This document shows, in pieces, positions 1 through 8,007 of a stretch of DNA of 64,000 nucleotides (position 1 is the first letter of the stretch; every line of letters begins with the position of its first letter). This DNA is from CAZNPL01 sp964574815 (GTDB taxonomy: Bacteria > Planctomycetota > Phycisphaerae > UBA1845): NCBI GenBank assembly GCA_964574815.1, contig CAZNPL010000014.1, forward strand, positions 62,001 to 126,000. The letters are read 5' to 3'. Below the pieces are notes generated by a model. The model was not told the DNA's origin. It did not search any database and saw nothing but the letters and a program-made list of their open reading frames with translations. A program made the translations under genes and the position numbers.

Positions 1-1
1 C

Positions 2-1795
2 CCCGCGGCCCGAGCCGTGCTGAACTCCGCCTTTCTACACGAGGCCGTCCGCCGCGGACTGACCGCCGCCATCGTCCACGCCAGCAAGATCCTGCCGCGC
101 AACAAGATCAGCGACGAGCGCTGGAACGCCGCCCAGGACCTCCTCTTCGACCGCAGTCACAACGGCCGGAACCCCCTGACGCACTACATGTCGCTGTACG
201 CCGAAAACGAGGACATCGAGACCAAAAAGGACAAGAAGAAGATGTCCGTCGACGAGCGCCTCAAGCACCGCATCATCGACGGAGATCGCAACGGACTCGA
301 AGACGATTTAACCGACGCCCTCACCACTTATAAGCCGCTCGACATCATCAACCAGATCCTCCTGGACGGCATGAAGACCGTGGGCGACCTGTTCGGCGCC
401 GGCCAGATGCAACTGCCCTTCGTCCTGCAGTCCGCCGAGACCATGAAGGCCGCCGTCGCCTTCCTCGAACCCTACATGGACCGCGTCGAGGGCGACGACG
501 GCAAGGGCTCGATCATCCTGGCCACCGTCCGGGGCGACGTGCACGATATCGGCAAGAACCTGGTCGACATCGTCCTGACCAACAACGGCTTCACCGTGCA
601 CAACCTCGGCATCAAGCAGCCCATCAACGCCATCATCGACGCCTGGCAGGAGAAGAAGGCCCACGCGATCGGGCTCAGCGGTCTGCTGGTGAAGTCCACG
701 GTCGTGATGCGCGAAAACCTCGCCGTGCTGAACGAACGCGGCATCGACGTCCCGGTGATCCTCGGCGGCGCCGCCCTCACCCGAAAGTACGTCGAGGAGG
801 ACCTTCGCCGCGAATACAAGGGGCCGCTGTATTACGCTAAAGATGCCTTCCAGGGCCTCGACGTGATGAGCAAGATCACCGAGGGCGATTTGAGCGTGCC
901 GCCGCCGGCCTCGAAAAGAATCGCCGAAACGCCCAAACGCCGGGCCACCGACTTCGCCCCCAAAGCCGGCCACTCCGGCGTCGCCCGCGACGTCCCCATC
1001 CCCGAAGCGCCCTTCTGGGGTTCGCGCGTCGTTGAGCACATCGAGCTCAAGGCCGCACTGGCCTACATCAACGAGAACATGCTGTTCAACGTCCAATGGC
1101 AGTATCGCCGCGCCCGCCGCTCCCGCGACGAGTTCCAGCGCTACATCGACCGCGAGGTCCGGCCCATCTACCGCGACCTGGTCGAGAAGTGCATCGCCGA
1201 GGAAATCATTCAGCCCAAGGCCGTCTACGGTTACTGGCCCTGCCAGGCCGACGGCGACGAGCTGATTGTTTTCAAGCCCGACGACTACTCCCACGAGCTG
1301 GCCCGCTTCGAGTTCCCGCGCCAGGGCAAGCCACCCTACTGGTGCTTGAGCGATTTCTTCCGGCCCATCACCAGCGAGGAGATGGACGTCGTCTCGTTCA
1401 TGATCGTCACGGTCGGGCCGCGCGTCAGCGAATTGGAGCGCAAGTGGTTCGCCGAGGACCGCTACCTGGATTACCTCCATCTGCACGGCCTGGGCGTCGA
1501 ATCCGCCGAGGCACTGGCCGAGTACATGCACAAGCAGATCCGCGTCGAGTGGGGCATCGCCGACCAGGACGCCCGCGAAAGGCAGTTGATCTTCCAGCAG
1601 AAGTACCGCGGCTCGCGCTACAGCTTCGGCTACCCGGCCTGCCCGCGCCTGGAGGACCAGGTCAAGATCTGGCCGCTGTTGGACCCCGAGCGCATCGGCG
1701 TCCAGTTAAGCGAGGAGTTCCAACTCGACCCCGAGCAATCAACCAACGCCCTGATCGCCCACCACCCCGAAGCCAAATACTTCAACGTCCGCTGA
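2..1795 (+). CDS. metH: Cobalamin-dependent methionine synthase, 3' part (5' truncated by window edge)
   Basis: C-terminal half of MetH, which transfers the methyl group of methyl-tetrahydrofolate to homocysteine through cobalamin. The frame is open from base 2, so the homocysteine and folate domains lie outside the window. Visible order: helical cap domain (to about base 480, with GQMQLPFVLQSAETMKA), the cobalamin-binding Rossmann domain with GDVHDIGKN, whose His (codon 542-544) is the lower axial cobalt ligand, then SGLLVKS and GGAAL, a proline-rich linker near 900-1010, and the AdoMet-dependent reactivation domain (about 1040-1795) with EYMHKQIRVEWG and YSFGYPACPRLEDQ. An internal GTG at 17 is not the real start, because the upstream in-frame residues continue the family alignment. 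No obvious defect. Confidence 0.96.
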   Translation, partial: PAARAVLNSAFLHEAVRRGLTAAIVHASKILPRNKISDERWNAAQDLLFDRSHNGRNPLTHYMSLYAENEDIETKKDKKKMSVDERLKHRIIDGDRNGLEDDLTDALTTYKPLDIINQILLDGMKTVGDLFGAGQMQLPFVLQSAETMKAAVAFLEPYMDRVEGDDGKGSIILATVRGDVHDIGKNLVDIVLTNNGFTVHNLGIKQPINAIIDAWQEKKAHAIGLSGLLVKSTVVMRENLAVLNERGIDVPVILGGAALTRKYVEEDLRREYKGPLYYAKDAFQGLDVMSKITEGDLSVPPPASKRIAETPKRRATDFAPKAGHSGVARDVPIPEAPFWGSRVVEHIELKAALAYINENMLFNVQWQYRRARRSRDEFQRYIDREVRPIYRDLVEKCIAEEIIQPKAVYGYWPCQADGDELIVFKPDDYSHELARFEFPRQGKPPYWCLSDFFRPITSEEMDVVSFMIVTVGPRVSELERKWFAEDRYLDYLHLHGLGVESAEALAEYMHKQIRVEWGIADQDARERQLIFQQKYRGSRYSFGYPACPRLEDQVKIWPLLDPERIGVQLSEEFQLDPEQSTNALIAHHPEAKYFNVR

Positions 1796-2296
1796 CGCGG
1801 CAGACGACGACGCAGGGTGCATCTTGATGCACCCTTGTAAAGCAGCCAACAGACAACCGTAGTGCATCTTGATGCACCGTCATAAAGCTTCCACCGGTGA
1901 CATCGGCCCGTGTGCCACTGCTCTGGAGCAGTGGCAGAATATTAACACCCATCCTGATGTATCTTCACACAGCAGGCTGAAGGCCTGCCATACAGTAGCC
2001 GGGGGCCGGCCGCCGAGGGCGACCCGCCCCCGGATAACGGTACCATAATACATCCCGACCCTGAAAGGGTCGTCTATTCGCTGAGAATCTATCCGACCCT
2101 TTCAGGGTCGAATGGGCTGCACGTGGACGGGAATCCGTGGGCGGCGTCCGCCTTCGGCGGACTCTGCCCACGGCTACTTTCGAGCAGCCTTTCAGGCTGC
2201 CGCGCCGTCAGTTCGTTCACGCTCCAAACATGGATCGGATTTTGGGGGATCCGCGTTTGCCGGACCGGCTCGGGAGCCCCATGTTGATCGGGTGCC
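1796..2296. other. Repeat-rich intergenic region, no gene seen
   Basis: Five hundred bases without a convincing gene. The first part repeats the phrase GCATCTTGATGCACC at about 1819 and 1863. The second part carries a GCTGAAGGCCTGCCATACAGT stretch and two oppositely oriented hairpins (listed separately at 2056-2110). I see no promoter, tRNA or terminator that I would defend. Confidence 0.6.
2056..2110. repeat. Pair of mirror-image hairpins
   Basis: The palindrome CGACCCT-GAA-AGGGTCG occupies 2056-2072. CGACCCT-TTC-AGGGTCG occupies 2094-2110 and is the exact reverse complement of the first, including the loop. The pair therefore forms two 7-bp hairpins and can also pair with itself over 17 bp. 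No coding context. This looks like a dispersed repeat unit rather than a terminator, because no T-tract follows. Confidence 0.7.
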
Positions 2297-2560
2297 TCAA
2301 GACCTGCCCTCGCGCCCGTCGAGCACTTCCAGGCTGGTCACAAGCCGGACGTCGATCATTTCAAACGTCTCGTCCGCCTTCCATACGATGGCGGTACGCC
2401 CGCCGGGGGATCTGGCGGGAATGTCGGGGTGGCGGACATCCAGGCGCCGACCGTCAGCCAGATGAATTCGGTATGGGCGAAAAGGCTGCGCGGTCTGCAT
2501 TTGTTCAAGCTGTTCCCCGTCCATAGCGTAGACGCTTACACGCCGGCGCAGCTTATGCAA
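2297..2560 (-). CDS. Small conserved hypothetical protein (LADGRRLDV family)
   Basis: A protein of up to 87 residues with the core PFRPYRIHLADGRRLDVRHP followed by ARSPGGRTAIVW and MIDVRLVTSLEVL. I recognise this pattern from short planctomycete hypothetical proteins; I do not know a function. The all-beta look and the DGR turn suggest a small compact domain. The internal Met at base 2524 (MDGEQLEQMQTAQ) fits the usual N-terminus better than the outer Met at 2560, and neither has a clear ribosome site. It stands alone on the minus strand between repeat-rich stretches. Confidence 0.6.
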   Translation of the reverse strand: MHKLRRRVSVYAMDGEQLEQMQTAQPFRPYRIHLADGRRLDVRHPDIPARSPGGRTAIVWKADETFEMIDVRLVTSLEVLDGREGRS

Positions 2561-3003
2561 GCCTGCTTCAACAAATGCGCCGGCCGTGTCGCGTCCCTTG
2601 CCTCAGCACCCCTCGGTCCCTGATTCCGGTTCGCCACGGTGCCTCCCCACCCCTCGCCGGGACGCCCGCGTCCCCGCGGCCGGGCTTCCCACAAACCCGT
2701 TTCGGCCAAAATCGCCCCGCAGACGGGTGCGTGACAGTTTAGGCGGGTGCCACTGGCTGCTCGCCCGCCAGTGTGAGTGTCTGAAGCGGTACTCGATAAA
2801 CCGCACGGGCGGACAAGCCGCCCGCGACACACAAAGCCGAATGCCGCCTAAACTGTCACGGGCCCCCCGCAGACCCCGTTCCGCCGCAGGGCTGGACGCG
2901 GACCCCTCGATTCGTTAAATGTACCAATGCGCGGACCTCTTCGATCCCCGCTTGCGAGAGGTGGAAACGTTTACGCGAACACAAGCGTCGAAAGGGACAC
3001 ACC
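2561..3003. other. Intergenic region with an inverted-repeat-bounded segment
   Basis: No supported gene. It holds the 131-bp segment bounded by exact 17-bp inverted repeats (2730-2860, listed separately). The segment upstream of the thiolase start at 3004 contains GAAAGGGACACACC, a modest ribosome site (AAAGGG about 8 bases before the ATG). Confidence 0.6.
2730..2860. repeat. 131-bp segment with exact 17-bp terminal inverted repeats
   Basis: CGTGACAGTTTAGGCGG at 2730-2746 and its exact reverse complement CCGCCTAAACTGTCACG at 2844-2860 bound a segment that contains a further GCGGGTGCCACTGGC / GCCCGCCAGTG pairing. A diverged copy of one end, including the adjoining GGTGCCAC, lies on the minus strand at about 10891-10914. 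It resembles a small non-autonomous (MITE-like) or REP-like element; no target duplication was identified. Confidence 0.6.
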
Positions 3004-4374
3004 ATGATCAAATTCGGCCCCGGTAACCTCCGGATCCCGAAGTTCGAAAAACCGGTCTACATCGTCGCCGGAGGCACGACCGACTTCCGCAAAAAGTACC
3101 ATGAGAAGAACACCGGCCAGCTCTGCACCGAAGCGCTCCGGATGGCCATCGAGGAAAACGACCTCAAGATGTCGCCCGAACAGATTCGCCGCAGCGTCAA
3201 CTGGTGCGTCTACTCCCAGTTCGCCGACCACTTCGGCGACCAGTTGCTCGCCGCCGCCAAGATCCACGACTACCTCGGCTTCGACCCCCTGGGCAACATC
3301 GAGGTCAAAACGGGCGGGGCCACCGGCGGATCGGCCGTGCTCGCGGCCGCCCAGGCCATCGCCTCCGGGTACGCCAACCTCGTCCCGGTGGTCGGTTGGG
3401 AACGCATGGACGAGGTTTCGACCAAGGTGGGCAACTCCTACATCGCCTCGGCCGCCTGCAAGGACTTCGAAAGCGAGCTCGGCTGGATGTACGCCGCCTA
3501 CTACGCCCTGATGGCCCAGCGGTATCAGTACGAGAATAACGTTCCCCGCGAGACGCTGGCCAAGATCGCCATCAAGAACCACGGCTACGCCCGCTTCTCT
3601 CCGTATTCGCAGAACCCCGGCGACTACACCGTCCAGGACATCCTCGAAAACGACATCGTCTCCGACCCGCTCTCGTTCCTGGAATGCTGCGTCATGAGCG
3701 TCGGATCGTCGGTCCTGCTGCTGGCCGACGAGGAGATGGCCGAGAAAATCACCGATAACCCGATCCTCCTCAAGGCGATCTGCGGGGGCAGCCACACGCT
3801 CCGGACGGCCGACCGGCGCCACATGCCCATCCTGCTGCTGCCCAACGAAACCGAGGAGACCTACAACGACTACTTCAAGGGCAGCCGGAGCGAGTGGCCC
3901 GGCTTCAGCTCGTTCCTGGCGTCGCGGATGGCCGCGTACCTCGCCTACAACATGGCCGGCATCAAGGACCCGGTCGAGGACTTTGACGTGCTCGAGACAC
4001 ACGATGCCTTCACCATCAGCGACATTCAGACGTACGAGGACATCGGCCTGCGACCGTACGGCCAGGGCCGCGACTTCATCGAGTCGGGTGACGCGTATTA
4101 TGAAGGCCGGCTGCCGACGAATCTCTCCGGCGGGCTGATCGGCTCGATGCACTCGGTCGGTGCGACCGGTATCTGGCAGATGGTCGAAGTGATGTGGCAG
4201 CTTCAGGGCGTCTGGGACAAATTTCACGGCGACCCGAAGATGTGGAAACGATTCGGCAAGGAGAAACCGGACGATTACCGGGACCTCCAGGTCAAGAACG
4301 CCAAGCGCGGCTGTGCGATCTCCCACGCCGGAACGGGCAGCCACGTAACCTGCGCCGTCCTGGAGAAACCGTAG
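3004..4374 (+). CDS. Thiolase-fold enzyme lacking the nucleophilic cysteine
   Basis: A 456-residue thiolase-superfamily protein of the SCP2/lipid-transfer type. The N-terminal loop that normally reads NNNCATGS here reads VKTGGATGGSAV, with Gly105 (3316-3318) in the place of the acyl-accepting Cys. Other active-site landmarks remain: THDAF (His333) in the NEAF/HDAF position, and SMHSVGATG (His383) in the GHPxGATG position. The downstream DUF35 zinc-ribbon protein is the usual partner of such thiolases. Cys-less thiolase folds paired with DUF35 are known in steroid side-chain retro-aldolases (Ltp2 with ChsH2-DUF35), so an aldolase-like C-C bond reaction is as likely as true acetyl transfer. The substrate is not visible. 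Start ATG follows AAAGGG. Confidence 0.85.
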   Translation: MIKFGPGNLRIPKFEKPVYIVAGGTTDFRKKYHEKNTGQLCTEALRMAIEENDLKMSPEQIRRSVNWCVYSQFADHFGDQLLAAAKIHDYLGFDPLGNIEVKTGGATGGSAVLAAAQAIASGYANLVPVVGWERMDEVSTKVGNSYIASAACKDFESELGWMYAAYYALMAQRYQYENNVPRETLAKIAIKNHGYARFSPYSQNPGDYTVQDILENDIVSDPLSFLECCVMSVGSSVLLLADEEMAEKITDNPILLKAICGGSHTLRTADRRHMPILLLPNETEETYNDYFKGSRSEWPGFSSFLASRMAAYLAYNMAGIKDPVEDFDVLETHDAFTISDIQTYEDIGLRPYGQGRDFIESGDAYYEGRLPTNLSGGLIGSMHSVGATGIWQMVEVMWQLQGVWDKFHGDPKMWKRFGKEKPDDYRDLQVKNAKRGCAISHAGTGSHVTCAVLEKP

Positions 4375-4387
4375 GGCGGGTTAAGCC

Positions 4388-4430
4388 CGCAGGGTGCCCC
4401 ATACCTTGCGAAGCAAGGTGTGGGGGAGCG
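4388..4430. repeat. GCGAAGC mini-hairpin repeat, copy 1
   Basis: CCTTGCGAAGCAAGG (4404-4418) is a perfect palindrome around a GAA triloop, flanked by GGGTGCCCCATA and TGTGGGGGAGCG, which can extend the pairing. The same architecture recurs at 5566-5606 and 48149-48192. It is preceded by GTAGGGCGGGTTAAGCCCGC (from 4371), another short dispersed palindrome. It lies directly after the thiolase stop and could act as a transcript 3' hairpin, but no T-tract is present. Confidence 0.7.
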
Positions 4431-4455
4431 AAAGCCAAACGTGGAGGTCCGAGAC

Positions 4456-5001
4456 ATGCGACAGAGACGAGGTTACGGAACCGTCGCATTGTTCAGCGCG
4501 TCACTACTGATCATAGCGACCGGTTGCACGGCACCGTACACCTCTACACGGACCGTCAACCGACAGAACATTTACAGGGCCGAGCTCGAGTGCTGCCGAG
4601 ACGTTTACCTGTCGCACGACCTCACGTCCGAATCCGAAAACCGCGGACTGAAGCGCCATTACGAAGAGATCACAATCAGAATCGAGCCGCGCGAGGTGCC
4701 GGAATTCGAAGCCACCGTCAAAAAGGTCGATCGTCCGATGGGCCTCCGCGGCCGATCGCTGGAAATCGGAACGATCGAAGCACGCTGCAATGAGTCACAG
4801 AGCAGAATATGGTTCGTTGACAAGGACGCGGGACGCGTCATTGCGACCGTGGACCGGGTCATCGGACAGACTACCGGCCCAGACGACGAGCACCCGGGAT
4901 GGGCCGACCCGAACGGAGGAACCAGGCTGAAGCCTGCTAACGAATTGGGTGCGCGGCACCCACCGACGATTGTAGGACGGTTTCCGCCCGTCGAAAGCTG
5001 A
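4456..5001 (+). CDS. Small predicted lipoprotein between the thiolase and DUF35 genes
   Basis: A 181-residue protein. The ATG at 4456 is preceded by GGAGG at 4443-4447 with good spacing. The N-terminus is Arg-rich (MRQRRGYG), then hydrophobic (TVALFSASLLIIATGC), ending in a plausible lipobox with Cys at about residue 25, so it is probably exported and lipid-anchored. The mature part (YRAELECCRDVYLSHDL, then charged strands) matches no family I recognise. The last 35 residues are low complexity and run into dispersed repeat sequence, so the natural C-terminus may have been altered. Its place between an intracellular enzyme and that enzyme's likely partner is odd and probably coincidental. Confidence 0.6.
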   Translation: MRQRRGYGTVALFSASLLIIATGCTAPYTSTRTVNRQNIYRAELECCRDVYLSHDLTSESENRGLKRHYEEITIRIEPREVPEFEATVKKVDRPMGLRGRSLEIGTIEARCNESQSRIWFVDKDAGRVIATVDRVIGQTTGPDDEHPGWADPNGGTRLKPANELGARHPPTIVGRFPPVES

Positions 5002-5074
5002 AGGCTGATATCTGACGGCTGAAGGCTACCGAGAACTGAGAACTGACAACTATTCCGCCCGAAAGGCCAACAAA

Positions 5075-5548
5075 ATGACCGTACCCTGGCCCGAAAGACA
5101 AACCAAAGTCGTCTCCGAAGACCCCCTCGTCATCGAGAACCCCAAGTTCTGGTCGCACTATCACACGTACGGCCGGTGGGGCAAGTTCTTCAAGGGTTTG
5201 CAGGAGGAGAAGATCCTGGCCACCCGCTGCATCAACGGCGACTGTTTCGAGAATCGCCTGTGGCTGCCGCCGCGTGGCGAGTGTCCCGACTGCTGGCACG
5301 ACATGGGTTGGGTCGAGGCCCCGCAGCAGGGCACGATTTACACCTGGAGCACGATCCTCTACCCCGGCGAGCTCTTCCGCCTGCCGCCCAACACCCCGTT
5401 GATCAGCGTCGAGCTGGAGGGTGTCTGTACCAAGTTAATGAGTTATTTGAAGGAGGGCGAGCCGAAGATCGGCATGCCCGTCAAGGCGGTCTTCAACACC
5501 AAGGACCCGACCCACACAATCCTGGACCTCGCCTGGGTCCCGGCATAG
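5075..5548 (+). CDS. DUF35 zinc-ribbon/OB-fold protein, probable thiolase partner
   Basis: A 157-residue protein with the DUF35 layout: an N-terminal helix (WSHYHTYGRWGKFFKGLQEE-like region), a rubredoxin-like zinc ribbon made of CINGDC and CPDC (residues about 51-71), then an OB-fold beta domain (GTIYTWSTILYPGELF, PLISVELEGVC, GMPVKAVFNTKD). In characterised systems these proteins bind a thiolase-fold enzyme and shape its acyl-CoA site. The thiolase-fold gene 700 bp upstream is the obvious partner. A GCGAAGC hairpin repeat follows the stop. Confidence 0.85.
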   Translation: MTVPWPERQTKVVSEDPLVIENPKFWSHYHTYGRWGKFFKGLQEEKILATRCINGDCFENRLWLPPRGECPDCWHDMGWVEAPQQGTIYTWSTILYPGELFRLPPNTPLISVELEGVCTKLMSYLKEGEPKIGMPVKAVFNTKDPTHTILDLAWVPA

Positions 5549-5565
5549 TCCGCACGCGCAGGTGC

Positions 5566-5606
5566 ACGGGGCCCCGGCCCTTGCGAAGCAAGGGATGGGG
5601 GACGGA
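5566..5606. repeat. GCGAAGC mini-hairpin repeat, copy 2
   Basis: CCCTTGCGAAGCAAGGG (5578-5594) flanked by GGGGCCCCGG and ATGGGGGACGG. Same core and flanks as the copies at 4388 and 48149. A further degenerate palindrome, CATAGGCAAGCGCAGCCG...CGGCGGCGGCACGG, follows at about 5671-5712 and resembles the GGCAAGCGGAGCCGCC family seen at 10705, 46144, 53338 and 55598. Confidence 0.7.
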
Positions 5607-5774
5607 CGAAACAAATACCCCAATCGGCTGCCATTCCCACGCTCAAGTGGGCATGGCTATGCGCGCACTACCATAGGCAAGCGCAGCCGTCAACGGCGGC
5701 GGCACGGTCAACGTGGAGCAGCAACCGGCAAATCCGCCCGAGGCGGATCTGTGGCACCCCGCGCGTTGTATACC

Positions 5775-6299
5775 CTATGTTGCGCCGACGGTGAGGTCTG
5801 CAAGGGCGCCCTCGAGTTGCAGGAGGCGGCGCTTCATAGCGACGCCGTCGGGGGAGGAGAAGCCGCCGAGGGTGCCGTCCGATCTGATGACGCGGTGGCA
5901 TGGGATGATCAGCGGCAGGGGGTTGTGAGCCATCGCGGAACCGGCCGCTCGCATCGCGTTGGGCCGGCCGGCGGCGCGGGCCAGGTCGGCGTATGAGGCG
6001 AGTTGCCCGTAGGGTATGCGGCGGCAGGCCTCCAGCACCCGTCGCCGGAACTCGGTCACGTCCGAATGATCGAGCACCACATCGAAAGCAACCGGTCGCC
6101 CCTTGAAGTAGTCGCGGATCTGAACGCGAAATCGCTGATCGCACGAACGGCCTGGTTTGGCGCCGGGCCAACGCTTTGCGACTTCCTGCTCGATGGGTGA
6201 AGCTCGGATCCGTGGCGTTAGCGTGGCCTTCAGGCCTCGCTCGGTCGTGACGCAGGCGAACGGTCCCCATTCGGTCTCGATGATCTCGTAGTGAAGCAC
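5775..6299 (-). CDS. ogt: Methylated-DNA-protein cysteine methyltransferase
   Basis: DNA-repair protein that removes alkyl groups from O6-alkylguanine onto its own cysteine. It shows the family core IIPCHRVIRSDG (acceptor Cys134 counted from the chosen start, codon 5898-5900), preceded by the HTH segment IPYGQLASYADLARAAG and RPNAMRAAGSAMAHNPLP. The N-terminal domain starts HYEIIETEWGPFACV. The frame is open further upstream, but the GTG at 6299 gives a normal family length (174 residues) and sits 8 bp after the stop of the upstream PilZ gene, so it is the likely start. Last gene of a three-gene minus-strand operon. Confidence 0.9.
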   Translation of the reverse strand: MLHYEIIETEWGPFACVTTERGLKATLTPRIRASPIEQEVAKRWPGAKPGRSCDQRFRVQIRDYFKGRPVAFDVVLDHSDVTEFRRRVLEACRRIPYGQLASYADLARAAGRPNAMRAAGSAMAHNPLPLIIPCHRVIRSDGTLGGFSSPDGVAMKRRLLQLEGALADLTVGAT

Positions 6300-6307
6300 G
6301 CCCGCGA

Positions 6308-7147
6308 TTATGGCCGCCGCTGATAAGCAAGCAAGCCCGCGCCCGACGCCTGGCGGCGGCGGAGGGCCGTGACGATCGAAGCGAGTTGAGCCAGTTGACA
6401 CTGGCCGGCGCTGGTGGTTTCCAGGCCCACGAACTGAAAGCCCAGCGACCAGCCGCCGTCAGGCGTGCGAGCGACGTGCCGAAGGCGAACGTGGAACTGC
6501 AGGGCATCGGCCTCTTCCAACGGGCGGAACGAACAGACGTACGTTTCGCCGGAGGTCCAGGGCCTCCCCGGTCCCATGACGGCGCCGACGCCGCCGGCCG
6601 ACAGGTTGGACACAAATCCCTTCTCGGTCCACGCGGCCACATCCAGCCCCGGCTCCATGAGGGTGTCACGTTCTTCCAGCATGCCGGGCCGATCGTCAGC
6701 TTGAGGCCAGACGGCGATCTCGATGTGATGTCCGGGCGGTATGGAGACGCGCTCGTAGAGGCGGCGTTGCATCTGCTGCAGGTTGGTGGGCCAGCGTACG
6801 GTGATCTTCGCGGGCTTACACGCCCCGCCGGCATGTCGTTCGTCGCACGCGGTAATGACCGACGTGAACAGGCACTTGCTGCGTCCTCGTCGGAAAGAGA
6901 CGCCGACCTGGTCACCGATGCGCAGCGCCTGATCCGGCGTCTGGACTTCCTCGGCCGCGACATCAAGGTGAATGAACTCGTCATCGGAGCGGGTATTACA
7001 GAAGCGGCTGGCGACGCTCATCCAGCCGTTGCACCCATAACGGGTAATCACAGCGGAGGTGCGCCGGTCACCGGCGACGTGAAGGATTTCGTCGCGTCGG
7101 CGTTCATCCACGTAAAGGCGGCTGATAGGGTCGCTTTGTGCTCTCAT
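6308..7147 (-). CDS. PilZ-domain protein (predicted c-di-GMP binding), 279 aa
   Basis: The PilZ hallmarks are R129-LYE-R133 (RxxxR in QRRLYERV) and N181-LSAG-G186 ((D/N)xSxxG). An N-terminal beta domain of about 115 residues (RIGDQVGVSFRRG) precedes it, giving a YcgR-like two-domain layout. No enzymatic domain, signal peptide or membrane segment is seen, so it is a cytoplasmic effector candidate. Its start codon overlaps the stop of the upstream PilZ gene by 4 bp, so the two are almost certainly co-translated. What output it controls cannot be told; flagella or pili genes are not nearby. Confidence 0.8.
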   Translation of the reverse strand: MRAQSDPISRLYVDERRRDEILHVAGDRRTSAVITRYGCNGWMSVASRFCNTRSDDEFIHLDVAAEEVQTPDQALRIGDQVGVSFRRGRSKCLFTSVITACDERHAGGACKPAKITVRWPTNLQQMQRRLYERVSIPPGHHIEIAVWPQADDRPGMLEERDTLMEPGLDVAAWTEKGFVSNLSAGGVGAVMGPGRPWTSGETYVCSFRPLEEADALQFHVRLRHVARTPDGGWSLGFQFVGLETTSAGQCQLAQLASIVTALRRRQASGAGLLAYQRRP

Positions 7148-7854
7148 ATCCGTTCCGAGTCCGCACGTACGGCGCGTCCGATGCGCAAACGATCGTCCTC
7201 AGTCATACTCGTCGGCGTGAATTGCAGCCGCAGGATGACCTGGTCGGGGCTGCCGGCCACGGTCTTGCCGCGGATCTCGGCGGCGAGTAAAAATTCCTTC
7301 TGGTCGCCGTCGAGCGTGAACCGGGTCTTCACCGCATCGCCGATCGAAAGCCCCTCAGCCTGCTTGCAGCCGACGCGGCAGGCCAGTCCGTCCACACTGA
7401 CGTTGAGCACCGCGCCCTTTGCCGATGCGGCGCCGTCGGGCGTGGTGAGTGTGATCGCCGTGGATTCGCGTAGCGTGGTTCGCCAGAAGCGTCGCCGCTG
7501 GCGGACCCACGCCCGTTTCGGACGACTGATCACCAGAGAGAGACGCGCGCCGCTCCAGTGGGCGGACTCGATTTCGCAGTCGAAACCGTAGCTTTCGTTG
7601 TTGATCGAGAACTGCGCCACGCATGCAGCCCCGGACCTCGCCTCGATGGCCGATGCGCCGACGTTCGCGGCGACCTCCAAGGTCTCCGGCGTCATGACGA
7701 CAACATGCCCGTCAATCGACCCGGACGAGTCACCGGCCGCGTGCTCGATGGTCACAGGCTGTCCTTCTCTTTGAAGACGATCGAGAAGCCGGGCAGTCTG
7801 TCGAGCGGACAGCCGAACGGTCACCGGTTGTTCGACCAACGTCTGTGGAGTCAT
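7144..7854 (-). CDS. PilZ-domain protein (predicted c-di-GMP binding), first gene of operon
   Basis: A 236-residue protein of the same two-domain plan as its neighbour: an N-terminal beta region (VTVRLSARQTARLLDRLQ, then VVVMTPETLEVAAN) and a C-terminal PilZ domain with RRFWR (R121 and R125 from this start) and NVSVDG (N151, S153, G156). The ATG at 7854 is preferred because a GGTGGGA stretch precedes it; a GTG at 7881 would add nine residues. The tandem arrangement suggests an old duplication that has diverged strongly. Confidence 0.75.
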   Translation of the reverse strand: MTPQTLVEQPVTVRLSARQTARLLDRLQREGQPVTIEHAAGDSSGSIDGHVVVMTPETLEVAANVGASAIEARSGAACVAQFSINNESYGFDCEIESAHWSGARLSLVISRPKRAWVRQRRRFWRTTLRESTAITLTTPDGAASAKGAVLNVSVDGLACRVGCKQAEGLSIGDAVKTRFTLDGDQKEFLLAAEIRGKTVAGSPDQVILRLQFTPTSMTEDDRLRIGRAVRADSERI

Positions 7855-8007
7855 GGTTCCCACCGCTTTCGAGGCGTGCACGGATCCGGCTGCCTTCGAG
7901 ACGCCTCCCGCGCTAAGGTCGGACCGGCGGGGTCACCACTTTATTTGCCGAGCGCCGCCGAGAACGTGCGACAAACGCGGACCACACCGCCTTGCTGCAC
8001 TTTGGGA

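Noticed and set aside
308..1531. A long open frame on the strand opposite metH
   Set aside because: It has no family features and mirrors the codon bias of the metH frame; such antisense frames are expected in GC-rich genes.
4375..4455. Intrinsic terminator after the thiolase gene
   Set aside because: The hairpin lacks a T-tract and recurs elsewhere as a dispersed repeat, so it is listed as a repeat.
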